This document shows positions 17,470-25,869 of a stretch of DNA of 64,000 nt, one piece after another. Under the pieces are notes generated by a model. That model did no database searches. It was not told the DNA's origin and saw only the letters and a program-made list of their open reading frames with translations. The stretch is from Rhizobium terricola (lineage in GTDB: Bacteria; Pseudomonadota; Alphaproteobacteria; Rhizobiales; Rhizobiaceae), in contig NZ_JABBGK010000002.1 in NCBI RefSeq assembly GCF_012927355.1, forward strand, positions 578,758 through 642,757, written 5' to 3'. A program made the position numbers and the translations under genes. Each line of letters starts with the position of its first letter. Positions within the stretch are counted from its first letter, which is position 1.

Positions 17470-18345
17470 TCAATAGAGACCGTAGGGGAAGTATCGAAGG
17501 TAGATCTCCTGCAGGCGCCCGTTGCGCGACAGGGCCGCAAGGGCGCTGTCGAACGCGGCGACCAGCGTGGTGTCGTCATGCCGCGCCATGATCGTCAGGC
17601 CCTCGCCAAGAAAGCGTTCGGAAACATAGGCGTCGCCGAGCAGCGAACAGCAGGCGGCCGACGCCTCGCCCGACACCCAGAAGGACAGTTGCAGGGAATC
17701 GGCGAAGACCGCCTCGATCGTCTTTGCCTTCAGCGCCTCGAGCATCTTGTTCCGATCCTCGAAGCCTGCCGTCTCTATCGCCGGGAAATAGGCCTTCAGC
17801 ATGGCCTCATGCGCCGTGCCACTGACGACGCCGACACGGCGGCCGTCCAATCCCTGCACATTGTCCCCCTTGATTTCAGCCTGCCTGCTCCGCGCGAAAC
17901 GGGCTGGAAGCATCATGAAGGGGCGGCTGAAGGCGAAACGGCGGCGCAGGTCCTCGCTGACGGCGATGCCCGCCAGGACCGCATCCCCCTGGTCCGCCTC
18001 GAGCGCCTTTTCCAGATCGGCAAACGGCAGCGCCTGGATCTGGCACTTCGCCTCGATGCCGAGTTCGGCACAGATCGCGCGGGCAAGATCGATGTGGAAG
18101 CCGGACAATCGCCCGGTCTGGTCGGTGAAGTTGAAGGGCGGAAAATCGGTCGTCGTCAGGAAGCGCAACCGCAGAAGCCCCGAAAGATCCGGGCGCGACA
18201 GGCGCTCGCGTGCATCGAAAAGGACGGGCAGGTCACCGGCCAGCGAGGGGCGTTCACCCGAAAAACACGCAAGAAAAGCGCAAGCCGTCACAACTAAGGC
18301 GCGCAACCCCCTGAAATGCAGGGATGAAACCAAGATGCGTATCAT
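17470..18345 (-). CDS. Periplasmic solute-binding protein, family 3 (amino-acid type)
   Basis: 291 aa when started at the ATG at 18345, which has AGGAT upstream. A signal peptide ends near FSGERPSLAG; the long N-terminal extension open to 18645 overlaps the divergent gene and is not believable. Family 3 features: LRFLTTTDFPPFNFTDQTGRLSGFHIDLARAIC, DAVLAGIAVSEDLRRRFAFSRPF, DGRRVGVVSGTAHEAMLKAYF and AVFADSLQLSFW. No ABC permease lies next to it, so it is an orphan receptor whose ligand is unknown, perhaps an amino acid or a signal molecule. Confidence 0.85.
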   Translation of the reverse strand: MIRILVSSLHFRGLRALVVTACAFLACFSGERPSLAGDLPVLFDARERLSRPDLSGLLRLRFLTTTDFPPFNFTDQTGRLSGFHIDLARAICAELGIEAKCQIQALPFADLEKALEADQGDAVLAGIAVSEDLRRRFAFSRPFMMLPARFARSRQAEIKGDNVQGLDGRRVGVVSGTAHEAMLKAYFPAIETAGFEDRNKMLEALKAKTIEAVFADSLQLSFWVSGEASAACCSLLGDAYVSERFLGEGLTIMARHDDTTLVAAFDSALAALSRNGRLQEIYLRYFPYGLY

Positions 18346-18403
18346 TATGATCCTGTTCCGGGGACAGTGGGGCGTCATCATCCGATGACGATGTATCAGA
18401 ACC

Positions 18404-20419
18404 ATGCAGGTCGGGGAATACGGGGACGGCCCTGACAGGGCCTCCAGAACAAGAATTGCCGCACCAGCCATCGACGACACCAGCGCCATGAAGGCGGGTC
18501 GCGCGGCGATCCCTCGTTCACTGCGCGACGAGGCTCTGGTGTTGAAGTCGCTAGGCCTTGCCAAGCCACTGATCGCCCGGATGGGCGCGCGCGCCCTTCT
18601 GAACGGCACATCGATCGAACAAGAACTCCTTGCCGACGGCAGCATCGAGGAGGCGGCTTACTACGAAGCGCTTGCGCGCCGTGTCGGACTGACGTTTCTG
18701 AAAGCCATCCCCGAGGAACAAGTGTTCGACTACCGCCATCTCGACGCGCAACTGACCCGCCCCACCTCGATCCGGGTTCATGCGCCCGGCCAGCCGCAGA
18801 TTACCGTCATCGCACCGGAGGCAGGCCATATCGGCCAACTGATCGAACGGCTTGAACGTATGCCGGGCCTGCGCCGCTCCCTCGCGATCGCCCCGCTGTC
18901 GCTGATCCGCGATGCCGTCTGGAAGGTTGGAGCGGAGCGTCGCGTCCGGGCAACGGTCGGCGCTCTCTTCGAAGACCAGCCGCAACATTCGGCCCGGCTG
19001 GTCGTCACCGGCCGCCAGGGTTTCTGGGGCGGCATCCTGCTCAGCGCCGGCGTGGCCCTGTTGCTGGGCTCGCCTTTCGTCAGCGCGGTCGCGCTTCACC
19101 TCGCACTGTCCCTTCTCTACTGCGCCTCGCTCACCATCCGGCTCGGCGCACTCCTGCACGGAAACCGGAAAAGGCGGCGTCGGCGGCGGCGCCTGCCGGT
19201 GCCGATGGCGACGGAGGCTGAGCTTCCGGTCTACACCGTCATGGTGGCGCTTTATCGAGAAGCCGGCATCGTTCGCCAACTCGTCGATGCGCTGCAGAGA
19301 CTGGACTGGCCACGAACGAGACTGGATATCATGCTGGTCTGTGAAGCCGACGACAGCGAAACGCTGGATGCGCTGCGGGCTCTCAAGCTCGGCCGCCAGT
19401 TCAGCATCGTCGAGGTGCCGCCGATGCAACCGCGCACCAAGCCGAAAGCACTGAGCTATGCGCTGAACGGCGCGCGCGGCGACTATGTGGTCATCTACGA
19501 CGCGGAGGACCGCCCGGATCCGGGCCAGTTGCGCGAGGCCTGCGAACGGTTCCGCAGGGTCCGTCCGGACGTCGCCTGCCTGCAGGCACCGCTGGTGATC
19601 ACCAACGCCCGGGAGAGCTGGATCAGCGGGCTCTTCTCTCTCGAATATGCCGCGCTTTTCCGCCGGCTCCTGCCGATCCTCGCGCGCTATCGCCTGCCGC
19701 TGCCCCTCGGCGGCACCTCGAACCATTTCCGCATCGGCGCGCTCCGCCATGTCGGCGCCTGGGATCCCTACAACGTCACCGAGGACGCCGATCTCGGCAT
19801 CCGGCTGCATCGCTGCGGCTATCGATCGGCGACGATCGACAAGCCGACCTTCGAAGACGCACCCGTGACAGCATCGGTCTGGATCGGCCAGCGCACCCGC
19901 TGGTACAAGGGCTGGCTGCAGACCTGGCTGGTGGTGATGCGCCGGCCCCGCCGCGCCGTCGCCGACATGGGACTTGGGTCATTCGTCACGTTCCAGCTTT
20001 TGGTCGGCGGCATGCTGATTTCGGCGCTCGCCCATCCGCTGATCGTCGTCTTCCTGACGTCATCCGCCTTCGCCATGCTCAATCCGCCGAGCGCCGCCAT
20101 GGATCCTCTGGCCCGCTTGCTGTTCGCCATAGATCTCTTCAACGTCTTCGGGACCTATGCCGTCGTCATCGCACTCGGCGCGAATGCCTTGACCTCGGCC
20201 GAAAAGAAGGCGCTGGGGCGGCGATGGCTGGCGGTGCCGCTGTATTGGATGATGACATCGTTTTCCGCCTGGCGCGCCGTGGTCGAGCTGAGGGCGAGGC
20301 CATTCTTCTGGGAAAAGACGCCACACACGCCGCGGGCGGAACTGACGGCAGCGCAGCACAGCTCGACCTCCGGCACCCGGCCGGACCACGGCACAGCCCC
20401 GCCAGGGATCCCGACTTGA
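18404..20419 (+). CDS. Membrane glycosyltransferase family 2 (cellulose-synthase-like)
   Basis: 671 aa. The N-terminal 160 residues resemble the small domain seen in front of some processive GT2 enzymes and in GspE-like proteins (LLADGSIEEAAYYEALARRVGLTFL). Two transmembrane segments (about residues 210-255) follow. The GT2 core has MVALYREAGIV, VCEADDSET, the D-x-D in IYDAEDRPDPGQL, the general base TEDADLG and the acceptor motif QRTRWYKGWLQT. More membrane helices end the protein. It is expected to polymerise or export a surface polysaccharide at the inner membrane; the sugar is unknown. No accessory bcs genes adjoin it. A second possible start is the ATG at 18488. Confidence 0.85.
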   Translation: MQVGEYGDGPDRASRTRIAAPAIDDTSAMKAGRAAIPRSLRDEALVLKSLGLAKPLIARMGARALLNGTSIEQELLADGSIEEAAYYEALARRVGLTFLKAIPEEQVFDYRHLDAQLTRPTSIRVHAPGQPQITVIAPEAGHIGQLIERLERMPGLRRSLAIAPLSLIRDAVWKVGAERRVRATVGALFEDQPQHSARLVVTGRQGFWGGILLSAGVALLLGSPFVSAVALHLALSLLYCASLTIRLGALLHGNRKRRRRRRRLPVPMATEAELPVYTVMVALYREAGIVRQLVDALQRLDWPRTRLDIMLVCEADDSETLDALRALKLGRQFSIVEVPPMQPRTKPKALSYALNGARGDYVVIYDAEDRPDPGQLREACERFRRVRPDVACLQAPLVITNARESWISGLFSLEYAALFRRLLPILARYRLPLPLGGTSNHFRIGALRHVGAWDPYNVTEDADLGIRLHRCGYRSATIDKPTFEDAPVTASVWIGQRTRWYKGWLQTWLVVMRRPRRAVADMGLGSFVTFQLLVGGMLISALAHPLIVVFLTSSAFAMLNPPSAAMDPLARLLFAIDLFNVFGTYAVVIALGANALTSAEKKALGRRWLAVPLYWMMTSFSAWRAVVELRARPFFWEKTPHTPRAELTAAQHSSTSGTRPDHGTAPPGIPT

Positions 20420-20483
20420 CCATCCCCGGCACTGCGCGCAGATATGCGCGTATCTGACGCGTACCATCGAGAGGTGAACCGCC

Positions 20484-21722
20484 TTGGCGGAGACAAGTGA
20501 CGCGCGCCGGGCGGCAAGCTGGAAACGGCTTCCCGGGGCGATCTGGGCCATCGGCTTCGTTTCCCTGTTCATGGACATCTCCTCGGAAATGATCCACGCC
20601 ATCCTGCCGCTTTACCTGGTGACGGTGCTCGGCACATCGACACTGACCGTCGGGATCATCGAAGGTATTGCGGAAGCGACGGCTGCGATCACCAAGGTCT
20701 TTTCCGGAGCGCTCAGCGACTGGATCGGCAAACGAAAATTCCTCGCGGCGCTCGGCTACGGGCTTGCGGCGCTGACAAAGCCGATCTTTCCGCTGGCACC
20801 GAGCGCGGGCTGGCTGATTGCCGCCCGTTTCGTCGACCGCATCGGCAAAGGCATTCGTGGCGCCCCGCGCGACGCGCTGATCGCGGATATCACCGATCCG
20901 GAGCTGCGGGGGGCGAGTTTCGGCCTTCGCCAGTCGCTCGACACGCTCGGCGCATTGCTCGGTCCACTCTTTGCTATCCTCTTCCTCTGGGCCTTCAGCA
21001 ACGACTTCACGATCGTGTTCTGGATCGCGGTCATCCCGGCCTTCATCTCCGCCGGCCTGATAATCGTCGCAGTCCGGGAGCCGAAACGGGATCGCCCCGA
21101 GCGCAAGGTTCGCATGCCGCTCAGCCGTGGCGAACTCCGGCGCCTCGGCGGCAACTACTGGTGGGTCGTCGCCGTCGCGTCAGCGTTCACGCTAGCCCGC
21201 TTCAGCGAGGCCTTCCTGGTCCTCAAAGGTCAGGATATCGGCCTTTCCATCGCTCTTGTTCCCGCGGTGATGGTGGTCATGAACATTGCCTACTTCCTGT
21301 CCGCCTATCCGGTCGGTGCACTCTCCGATCGCGTGGATCGCACCACGCTCCTGGCGATCGGCATCGGCCTGCTGGTCGTCGCCGATGTCGTTCTTGCGTT
21401 TTCTTCCGGTTTGATCGGCCTCGCCGCGGGCGCGGCGATCTGGGGATTGCACATGGGTTTCACCCAGGGGCTTCTGTCGACGCTGGTGGCCGACACGGCG
21501 CCGGCCGAACTGCGCGGAACGGCCTTCGGCATGTTCAACCTCGTCACCGGCGTGGCACTGCTCGCAGCGAGCGTGACCGCCGGATTGCTCTGGGACGTGA
21601 TCGGTCCATCCGGCACATTCCTCGGCGGCGCCGCCTTCGCATTGATCACACTGGCCGGGTTGATCGCCCTCGAAAGGCGGATGCGCAGCAACGGCGGAAG
21701 CCTGTCCTCAGAGCGGCAGTGA
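20484..21722 (+). CDS. MFS transporter
   Basis: 412 aa, twelve predicted membrane helices. Major facilitator signatures: FMDISSEMIHAILPLYLV in helix 1 and SGALSDWIGKRKFLAALGYGLAALTKPIF in the loop 2-3 region; the second half repeats it as YPVGALSDRVDRTTLLAIG. It starts at a TTG with GAGG about ten bases upstream. Substrate unknown; relatives are called multidrug or 'YfkF-like' permeases. Confidence 0.85.
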   Translation: MAETSDARRAASWKRLPGAIWAIGFVSLFMDISSEMIHAILPLYLVTVLGTSTLTVGIIEGIAEATAAITKVFSGALSDWIGKRKFLAALGYGLAALTKPIFPLAPSAGWLIAARFVDRIGKGIRGAPRDALIADITDPELRGASFGLRQSLDTLGALLGPLFAILFLWAFSNDFTIVFWIAVIPAFISAGLIIVAVREPKRDRPERKVRMPLSRGELRRLGGNYWWVVAVASAFTLARFSEAFLVLKGQDIGLSIALVPAVMVVMNIAYFLSAYPVGALSDRVDRTTLLAIGIGLLVVADVVLAFSSGLIGLAAGAAIWGLHMGFTQGLLSTLVADTAPAELRGTAFGMFNLVTGVALLAASVTAGLLWDVIGPSGTFLGGAAFALITLAGLIALERRMRSNGGSLSSERQ

Positions 21723-21748
21723 AGGTTCACGGCGGTCCAGAGAATGGC

Positions 21749-21822
21749 TGGAGCGGGTGAAGGGAATCGAACCCTCGTATTCAGCTTGGGAAGCTGCTGC
21801 TCTACCATTGAGCTACACCCGC
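21749..21822 (-). tRNA. tRNA-Gly (anticodon CCC)
   Basis: 74 nt including an encoded CCA. The reverse strand folds into a full cloverleaf: acceptor GCGGGTG pairs with CACCCGC, D arm GCTC...GAGC, anticodon loop TTCCCAA reading GGG, and T arm AGGGTTCGATTCCCT. It is antisense to the leader of the ion-channel gene; any ORF reading across it is an artefact. Confidence 0.97.
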
Positions 21823-21957
21823 TTGCGGCCCGCACAGTTCCAACAGTTGGCGCCCGCTGTCAAGGGTGAAGGAGAGGCTTGCGGAAGGAAGATTTTAACC
21901 GGAGGCACGCACAATCGCCGAATATTTATCGCCCTTATTGTTCCGGTACTTTTCATC

Positions 21958-22764
21958 ATGGATGCTCTGCGTCGCCTCATTTCCTCCGAGCGCTTCGATT
22001 CCTTCGTTACCCTCCTCGTGCTCGCCAATGCCGTCACCCTAGGGCTGGAAACCTCCCCAGTCATTGTGGCCAGGTTCGGTATGGCCCTGCATGTGGTCGA
22101 CCAGTTGCTGCTTGCCGTCTTCGTGTTCGAAGTGCTCGCCAAGCTCGTCGTTTATCGGCGCGAATTCTTTCATGAACCCTGGCGAGTCTTCGACCTCGTG
22201 GTGATCGCCATTTCCATCGTGCCGGCCACCGAGTCGATCTCCATCCTGCGTGCACTCCGGGTGCTGCGGATCTTCCGCCTCATCTCCTCGGTCCCGTCGA
22301 TGCGGCGCGTGGTCGGCGGGCTGTTTTCCGCCCTGCCCGGCATGGGATCGATCTTCCTGCTGCTGAGCCTCGTTTTCTATGTCTCGTCCGTCGCCGCGAC
22401 AAAACTCTTCGCTGCCGACTTTCCCGAGCTGTTCGGGACGATCGCCGCCTCAGCCTTCACGCTGTTCCAGGTGATGACGCTCGAGGGATGGACGGGCGAA
22501 GTTGTGCGACCGATCATGGCGCTTCATCCGCTCGCCTGGGTTTTCTTCATCCCCTTCATCATTGCCACGTCGTTCACCGTGCTCAATCTCTTCATCGGCA
22601 TCATCGTGTCGTCGATGCAGGCCGATCACGAGATCCCGACCCAGGTGTCCCAGGACCTGATCGTCGACGAGCAGAAGAAGATCCTCGCGGAACTCGGAGA
22701 GCTTCGCCGGGAGCTTTCAGCGTTGCGGCGCGAGCGGGGTTCAGCCGAGCCGGAAATGCTTTGA
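21958..22764 (+). CDS. Voltage-gated sodium-type ion channel (BacNav/NaChBac family)
   Basis: 268 aa, one subunit of a tetrameric six-helix channel. The S4 voltage sensor has arginines at every third position (ILRALRVLRIFRLIS, then PSMRRVVGG). The pore helix and filter read LFQVMTLEGWTGEV, followed by S6 with TVLNLFIGIIVSSMQ. The C-terminus is a coiled coil (EQKKILAELGELRRELSALRRE), as in NaChBac relatives. The filter TLEGW differs from the usual bacterial TLESW. I start at ATG 21958; the longer frame crosses tRNA-Gly. It converges on dcd, sharing 24 bases at the 3' ends. Confidence 0.9.
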   Translation: MDALRRLISSERFDSFVTLLVLANAVTLGLETSPVIVARFGMALHVVDQLLLAVFVFEVLAKLVVYRREFFHEPWRVFDLVVIAISIVPATESISILRALRVLRIFRLISSVPSMRRVVGGLFSALPGMGSIFLLLSLVFYVSSVAATKLFAADFPELFGTIAASAFTLFQVMTLEGWTGEVVRPIMALHPLAWVFFIPFIIATSFTVLNLFIGIIVSSMQADHEIPTQVSQDLIVDEQKKILAELGELRRELSALRRERGSAEPEML

Positions 22765-23838
22765 GAGCTTGAGGCCCTGGGCCTGATAATTCGAGCCGAC
22801 ACCGCTGCCGTAAAGCCCCTGGGGCCGTTCCTGCATGTGCTCGTAGACCAGGCGACCGATCACCTGCCCATGCTCGAGGATGAAGGGAACCTCGTGGCTG
22901 CGCACTTCGAGCACGGCCCGGCTTCCCGTGCCGCCGGCGGCGGCATGGCCGAAGCCGGGATCGAAGAAGCCCGCATAGTGCACGCGGAACTCGCCGACCA
23001 GCGGATCGTAGGGCGTCATCTCGGCCGCAAAGAGCGGCGGCACATGCACCGCCTCGTTGGAGACGAGAATGTAGAACTCGTCGGGATCGAGGATCAGGTC
23101 GTTGCGGCCGCGGCTGTAGAGCGGTTCCCAGAAGTCGAGAACGTCATGGGCGGCCTTCTTGTCGACGTCGATGACGGAGGTGTGGTGCTTGCCGCGATAA
23201 CCGATCAGGCCGTCGGGCCCGGAGCCCTTCAGATCGATCGAAAGGGCGATGCCGCCGCCCGATACGTTCGGCGCTTCGCTCGCCACCAGCGTCTCGGACG
23301 CATGAAGATCCAGCAGCTCCTGATCGCCGAGCAGTGCCTGGCCGATGCGGAAACGGATCTGCGACAGCCTGGAACCGCGCCGGACAATCACCGGGAAGGT
23401 GCGGGGGGAAATCTCCAGGTACAGCGGCCCCTTGTATCCGGCGGGGATCTTGTCGAACTCCTGGGCGTTGTCGACCATCACACGGGTGAAAATGTCGAGG
23501 CGTCCGGTCGAGCTCTTCGGATTGGCGGAAGCGGACATCCCTGCGGGCAGGTCGAGCGCCTCCATCAGCGGCACGATATAGACGCATCCGGTTTCCAGGA
23601 CGGCCCCGTGCTCGAGGTCGATTTCGTGCAGGGTCAGGCGCTCCAGCTTCTCGGCCACCGTATGCGCCCGCCCCGGCATAAAGCTGGCGCGCACACGCAG
23701 CGCTTTCGCCCCCAGCCTGAGGTCGAGACTGGCCGGCTGGATCTGGTCTTGATCGAGCATCCTCTCGCTCGTCAGCCGCCCTTCGCCAAAAAGCGTGCCG
23801 ATGGCTCGGTCCGAGAGAATGCCGGTGGTCCTGATCAT
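22741..23838 (-). CDS. dcd: 2'-Deoxycytidine 5'-triphosphate deaminase (double-domain)
   Basis: 365 aa. Deaminates dCTP to dUTP for thymidylate synthesis. The usual enzyme has about 190 residues; this one is the long form in which the dUTPase-like fold occurs twice. First copy: DQIQPASLDLRLGAKALRVRA, SANPKSSTGRLDIFTRV. Second copy: VGEFRVHYAGFFDPGFG, followed by AVLEVRSHEVPFILEHGQVIGRLVYE. The start at 23838 has AGGAAG upstream. Its promoter is divergent from the riboswitch-controlled metZ. Confidence 0.9.
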   Translation of the reverse strand: MIRTTGILSDRAIGTLFGEGRLTSERMLDQDQIQPASLDLRLGAKALRVRASFMPGRAHTVAEKLERLTLHEIDLEHGAVLETGCVYIVPLMEALDLPAGMSASANPKSSTGRLDIFTRVMVDNAQEFDKIPAGYKGPLYLEISPRTFPVIVRRGSRLSQIRFRIGQALLGDQELLDLHASETLVASEAPNVSGGGIALSIDLKGSGPDGLIGYRGKHHTSVIDVDKKAAHDVLDFWEPLYSRGRNDLILDPDEFYILVSNEAVHVPPLFAAEMTPYDPLVGEFRVHYAGFFDPGFGHAAAGGTGSRAVLEVRSHEVPFILEHGQVIGRLVYEHMQERPQGLYGSGVGSNYQAQGLKLSKHFRLG

Positions 23839-23882
23839 GTCGTTTCTTCCTATTTGGGTTCGACAAAACCAAAGTGGAGGAA

Positions 23883-23911
23883 TTGACGCAAGCCTGTGAT
23901 GGGCGTATGGC
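23883..23911 (+). promoter_or_regulatory. Sigma-70-type promoter of metZ
   Basis: TTGACG at 23883-23888 and TATGGC at 23906-23911 are separated by 17 bases. Transcription would begin near 23918, one base before the SAM-II aptamer, which supports both calls. Confidence 0.6.
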
Positions 23912-23918
23912 AAGCTTA

Positions 23919-23974
23919 TCCCGTGGTGATTTGGCCGGTCGGCTTGCAGCCACGTTAAACAAATGGCTAAAGAG
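23919..23974 (+). promoter_or_regulatory. SAM-II riboswitch (metA motif) controlling metZ
   Basis: The segment follows the SAM-II consensus almost base for base: CGTGGTGATTTG, a CCG...GGCTTGCAGCCACG core in which CGTGG (23922-23926) pairs with CCACG (23950-23954), then TTAAACAA and GCTAAAGAG, which completes the pseudoknot. SAM-II senses S-adenosylmethionine and lowers expression of methionine genes in alphaproteobacteria. It lies 66 bases before the metZ ATG and is followed at once by a terminator-type hairpin. Confidence 0.95.
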
Positions 23975-23988
23975 ACCGGGTGCTTGAA

Positions 23989-24017
23989 ACCGGTCCGATT
24001 TCGCGACCGGTTTTTTT
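23989..24017 (+). terminator. Intrinsic terminator in the metZ leader (expression platform)
   Basis: ACCGGTC (23989-23995) pairs with GACCGGT (24005-24011) around a nine-base loop, followed by seven T. A third copy, GACCGG at 23974-23979, can pair instead with 23990-23995, which gives a competing antiterminator hairpin that begins on the last base of the SAM-II aptamer. The terminator stands 23 bases before the metZ start. Confidence 0.8.
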
Positions 24018-24039
24018 GTGTTCGAAAGGCTTGAGTGGC

Positions 24040-25224
24040 ATGAGCAAGAACTGGCGCCCGGCAACCCAACTGGTCCATGGCGGAACCCTGCGCTCGCCCT
24101 ACGGCGAGACGTCCGAGGCGATCTACCTGACCCAAGGCTTCGTCTACGAAAGCTCTGAAGCGGCAGAGGCGCGCTTCAAGGGCGAGACCGACGGCTACAT
24201 CTATGCCCGCTACGGAAGCCCGACCAACGACATGTTCGAAAAGCGCATGTGCCTGCTGGAAGGCGCCGAGGATGCCCGCGCAATGGCGTCCGGCATGGCT
24301 GCCGTCGCCGCCGCCGTGCTCTGCCAGGTCAAGGCCGGCGACCATATCGTCGCCGCCCGCGCGCTGTTCGGCTCGTGCCGCTACGTCGTCGAGACGCTGG
24401 CGCCGCGCTATGGCGTCGACTTCACGCTGGTCGACGGACGCGACCTGAAGAACTGGGAAGCGGCGATCCGCCCGAACACCAAGGTGATGTTCCTCGAGAG
24501 CCCGACCAATCCGACGCTCGAAGTCGTCGACGTGGCCGGCGTCGCCAAGCTTGCCAACCAGGTCGGCGCCAAGCTGATCGTCGACAATGTCTTCGCGACC
24601 CCGCTGTTCCAGAAGCCGCTCGAACTCGGCGCCCATGTCGTCGTCTATTCGGCGACGAAGCACATCGACGGCCAGGGCCGCTGCCTCGGCGGCATCGTGC
24701 TCTCGTCGAAGGAATGGATCGACGAGAACCTGCACGACTACTTCCGCCACACAGGCCCGGCAATGTCGCCGTTCAACGCATGGACGCTGCTCAAGGGCAT
24801 AGAGACCCTTCCGCTGCGCGTCAGGCAGCAGACGGCAAGTGCCGCGGCCATCGCCGACTTCCTCGCAGAGCAGCCGCAGATCGCCAAGGTGATCTATCCC
24901 GGCCGCGCCGACCACCCGCAGGCCGACATCATCGCCAAGCAGATGACCGGCGGCTCGACGCTCGTGTGCTTCGAGATGAAGGGCGGCAAGGAAGCGGCCT
25001 TCAAGCTGCAGAACGCGCTCGAAGTCATCAAGATTTCCAACAATCTCGGTGACGCCAAGAGCCTGATCACGCACCCGGCCACAACCACGCACAAGAACCT
25101 GACCGACGAGGCACGGGCCGAGCTCGGCATGTCCGGCGGCACGGTTCGCCTGTCCTGCGGCATCGAGGATACGCAGGACCTGATCGAGGATTTTGCCCGC
25201 GCCCTGAAGTCGGTAAACGCTTGA
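24040..25224 (+). CDS. metZ: O-succinylhomoserine sulfhydrylase
   Basis: 394 aa PLP enzyme of the Cys/Met-metabolism family. It makes homocysteine directly from O-succinylhomoserine and sulfide. Markers: YARYGSPTNDMFEKRM, the cofactor-binding ASGMAAVAAAV, DNVFATPLFQKPLELG and the PLP lysine in YSATKHIDGQGRCLGG. The late KISNNLGDAKSLITHPATTTH is typical. Cystathionine gamma-synthase is a related alternative; the SAM-II leader and the rhizobial context favour MetZ. Start at 24040, since the longer frame runs back through the terminator. Confidence 0.93.
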   Translation: MSKNWRPATQLVHGGTLRSPYGETSEAIYLTQGFVYESSEAAEARFKGETDGYIYARYGSPTNDMFEKRMCLLEGAEDARAMASGMAAVAAAVLCQVKAGDHIVAARALFGSCRYVVETLAPRYGVDFTLVDGRDLKNWEAAIRPNTKVMFLESPTNPTLEVVDVAGVAKLANQVGAKLIVDNVFATPLFQKPLELGAHVVVYSATKHIDGQGRCLGGIVLSSKEWIDENLHDYFRHTGPAMSPFNAWTLLKGIETLPLRVRQQTASAAAIADFLAEQPQIAKVIYPGRADHPQADIIAKQMTGGSTLVCFEMKGGKEAAFKLQNALEVIKISNNLGDAKSLITHPATTTHKNLTDEARAELGMSGGTVRLSCGIEDTQDLIEDFARALKSVNA

Positions 25225-25327
25225 ACGGCTGATCTTCGACGAGCACAAACCCAAAAAAGTCCGGGCCGCAAACGCCGCGCCCGGACCGCGTTCTTAACGT
25301 CAATCATTAGCTTTAACGACAAAAACG

Positions 25328-25369
25328 CAAGGCCGTGGACGGATCGACCGTCTTACGGCCTTGTTTTTT
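25328..25369 (+). terminator. Intrinsic terminator downstream of metZ
   Basis: CAAGGCCGT and ACGGCCTTG form a long hairpin (25328-25363) extended by an inner GACGG/CCGTC stem and followed by six T. The A-rich 5' flank makes it also usable from the other strand. A second strong stem at 25259-25286 (GTCCGGGC/GCCCGGAC) precedes it but has no T-run on this strand. Confidence 0.8.
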
Positions 25370-25427
25370 CCGCATTGCGTTACATGCTGTATGCTATGCC
25401 TAGCAGAGCTTTAAGAAGGTCCAATGG

Positions 25428-25820
25428 ATGTATCGTGCCCTGACACGCGATATCGAAGTCAGTGTCGAACCCTATTATCTGGAGGAGCAATCCGACCCGG
25501 AAGACAGCCGTTATGTCTGGGGCTACCGTATCGTGATCGCCAACCACTCTTCCAAGCCCGTACGCCTGACGCACCGCTACTGGCACATTACCGACCAGAA
25601 TGGCCAGGTGGACGAGGTGAATGGACCGGGCGTCATCGGCGAACAGCCGCGCCTCCGCCCAGGCGATACCTACGAATATTCATCGGGCTGCCCGCTCGAC
25701 ACGCCCTCGGGCATGATGTTCGGCCATTACCAGATGGAAACCGACGACGGCGACGTCTTCGATGTGGAAATCCCGGCCTTTTCGCTCGATGCGCCGGGCA
25801 TGCTGCGCGTCCTGAACTGA
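25428..25820 (+). CDS. apaG: Co2+/Mg2+ efflux protein ApaG
   Basis: 130 aa, the usual length. ApaG immunoglobulin-like fold: [47 protein letters not shown], the glycine-rich [14 protein letters not shown] and FGHYQME. The 'efflux' label is historical; the molecular role is unknown, with effects on cobalt resistance reported in enterobacteria. The ATG at 25428 is preferred to the out-of-frame ATG at 25424. It converges on hslO. Confidence 0.93.
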   Translation: MYRALTRDIEVSVEPYYLEEQSDPEDSRYVWGYRIVIANHSSKPVRLTHRYWHITDQNGQVDEVNGPGVIGEQPRLRPGDTYEYSSGCPLDTPSGMMFGHYQMETDDGDVFDVEIPAFSLDAPGMLRVLN

Positions 25821-25869
25821 CGGAAGAGGCAGGACACACAGTCCCCGCCCCTTCATTGTCGTGCGCCAC

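Noticed and set aside
17470..18645. 391-residue version of the solute-binding protein
   Set aside because: The extension overlaps the divergent glycosyltransferase start; the ATG at 18345 with signal peptide and ribosome site is correct.
21757..21957. N-terminal extension of the ion channel
   Set aside because: It translates the complement of tRNA-Gly; the start at 21958 gives a normal channel N-terminus.
25259..25286. Terminator of metZ at the first hairpin
   Set aside because: The stem is strong, but its T-run is on the minus strand side, where no gene ends; the second hairpin at 25328 is the better terminator.
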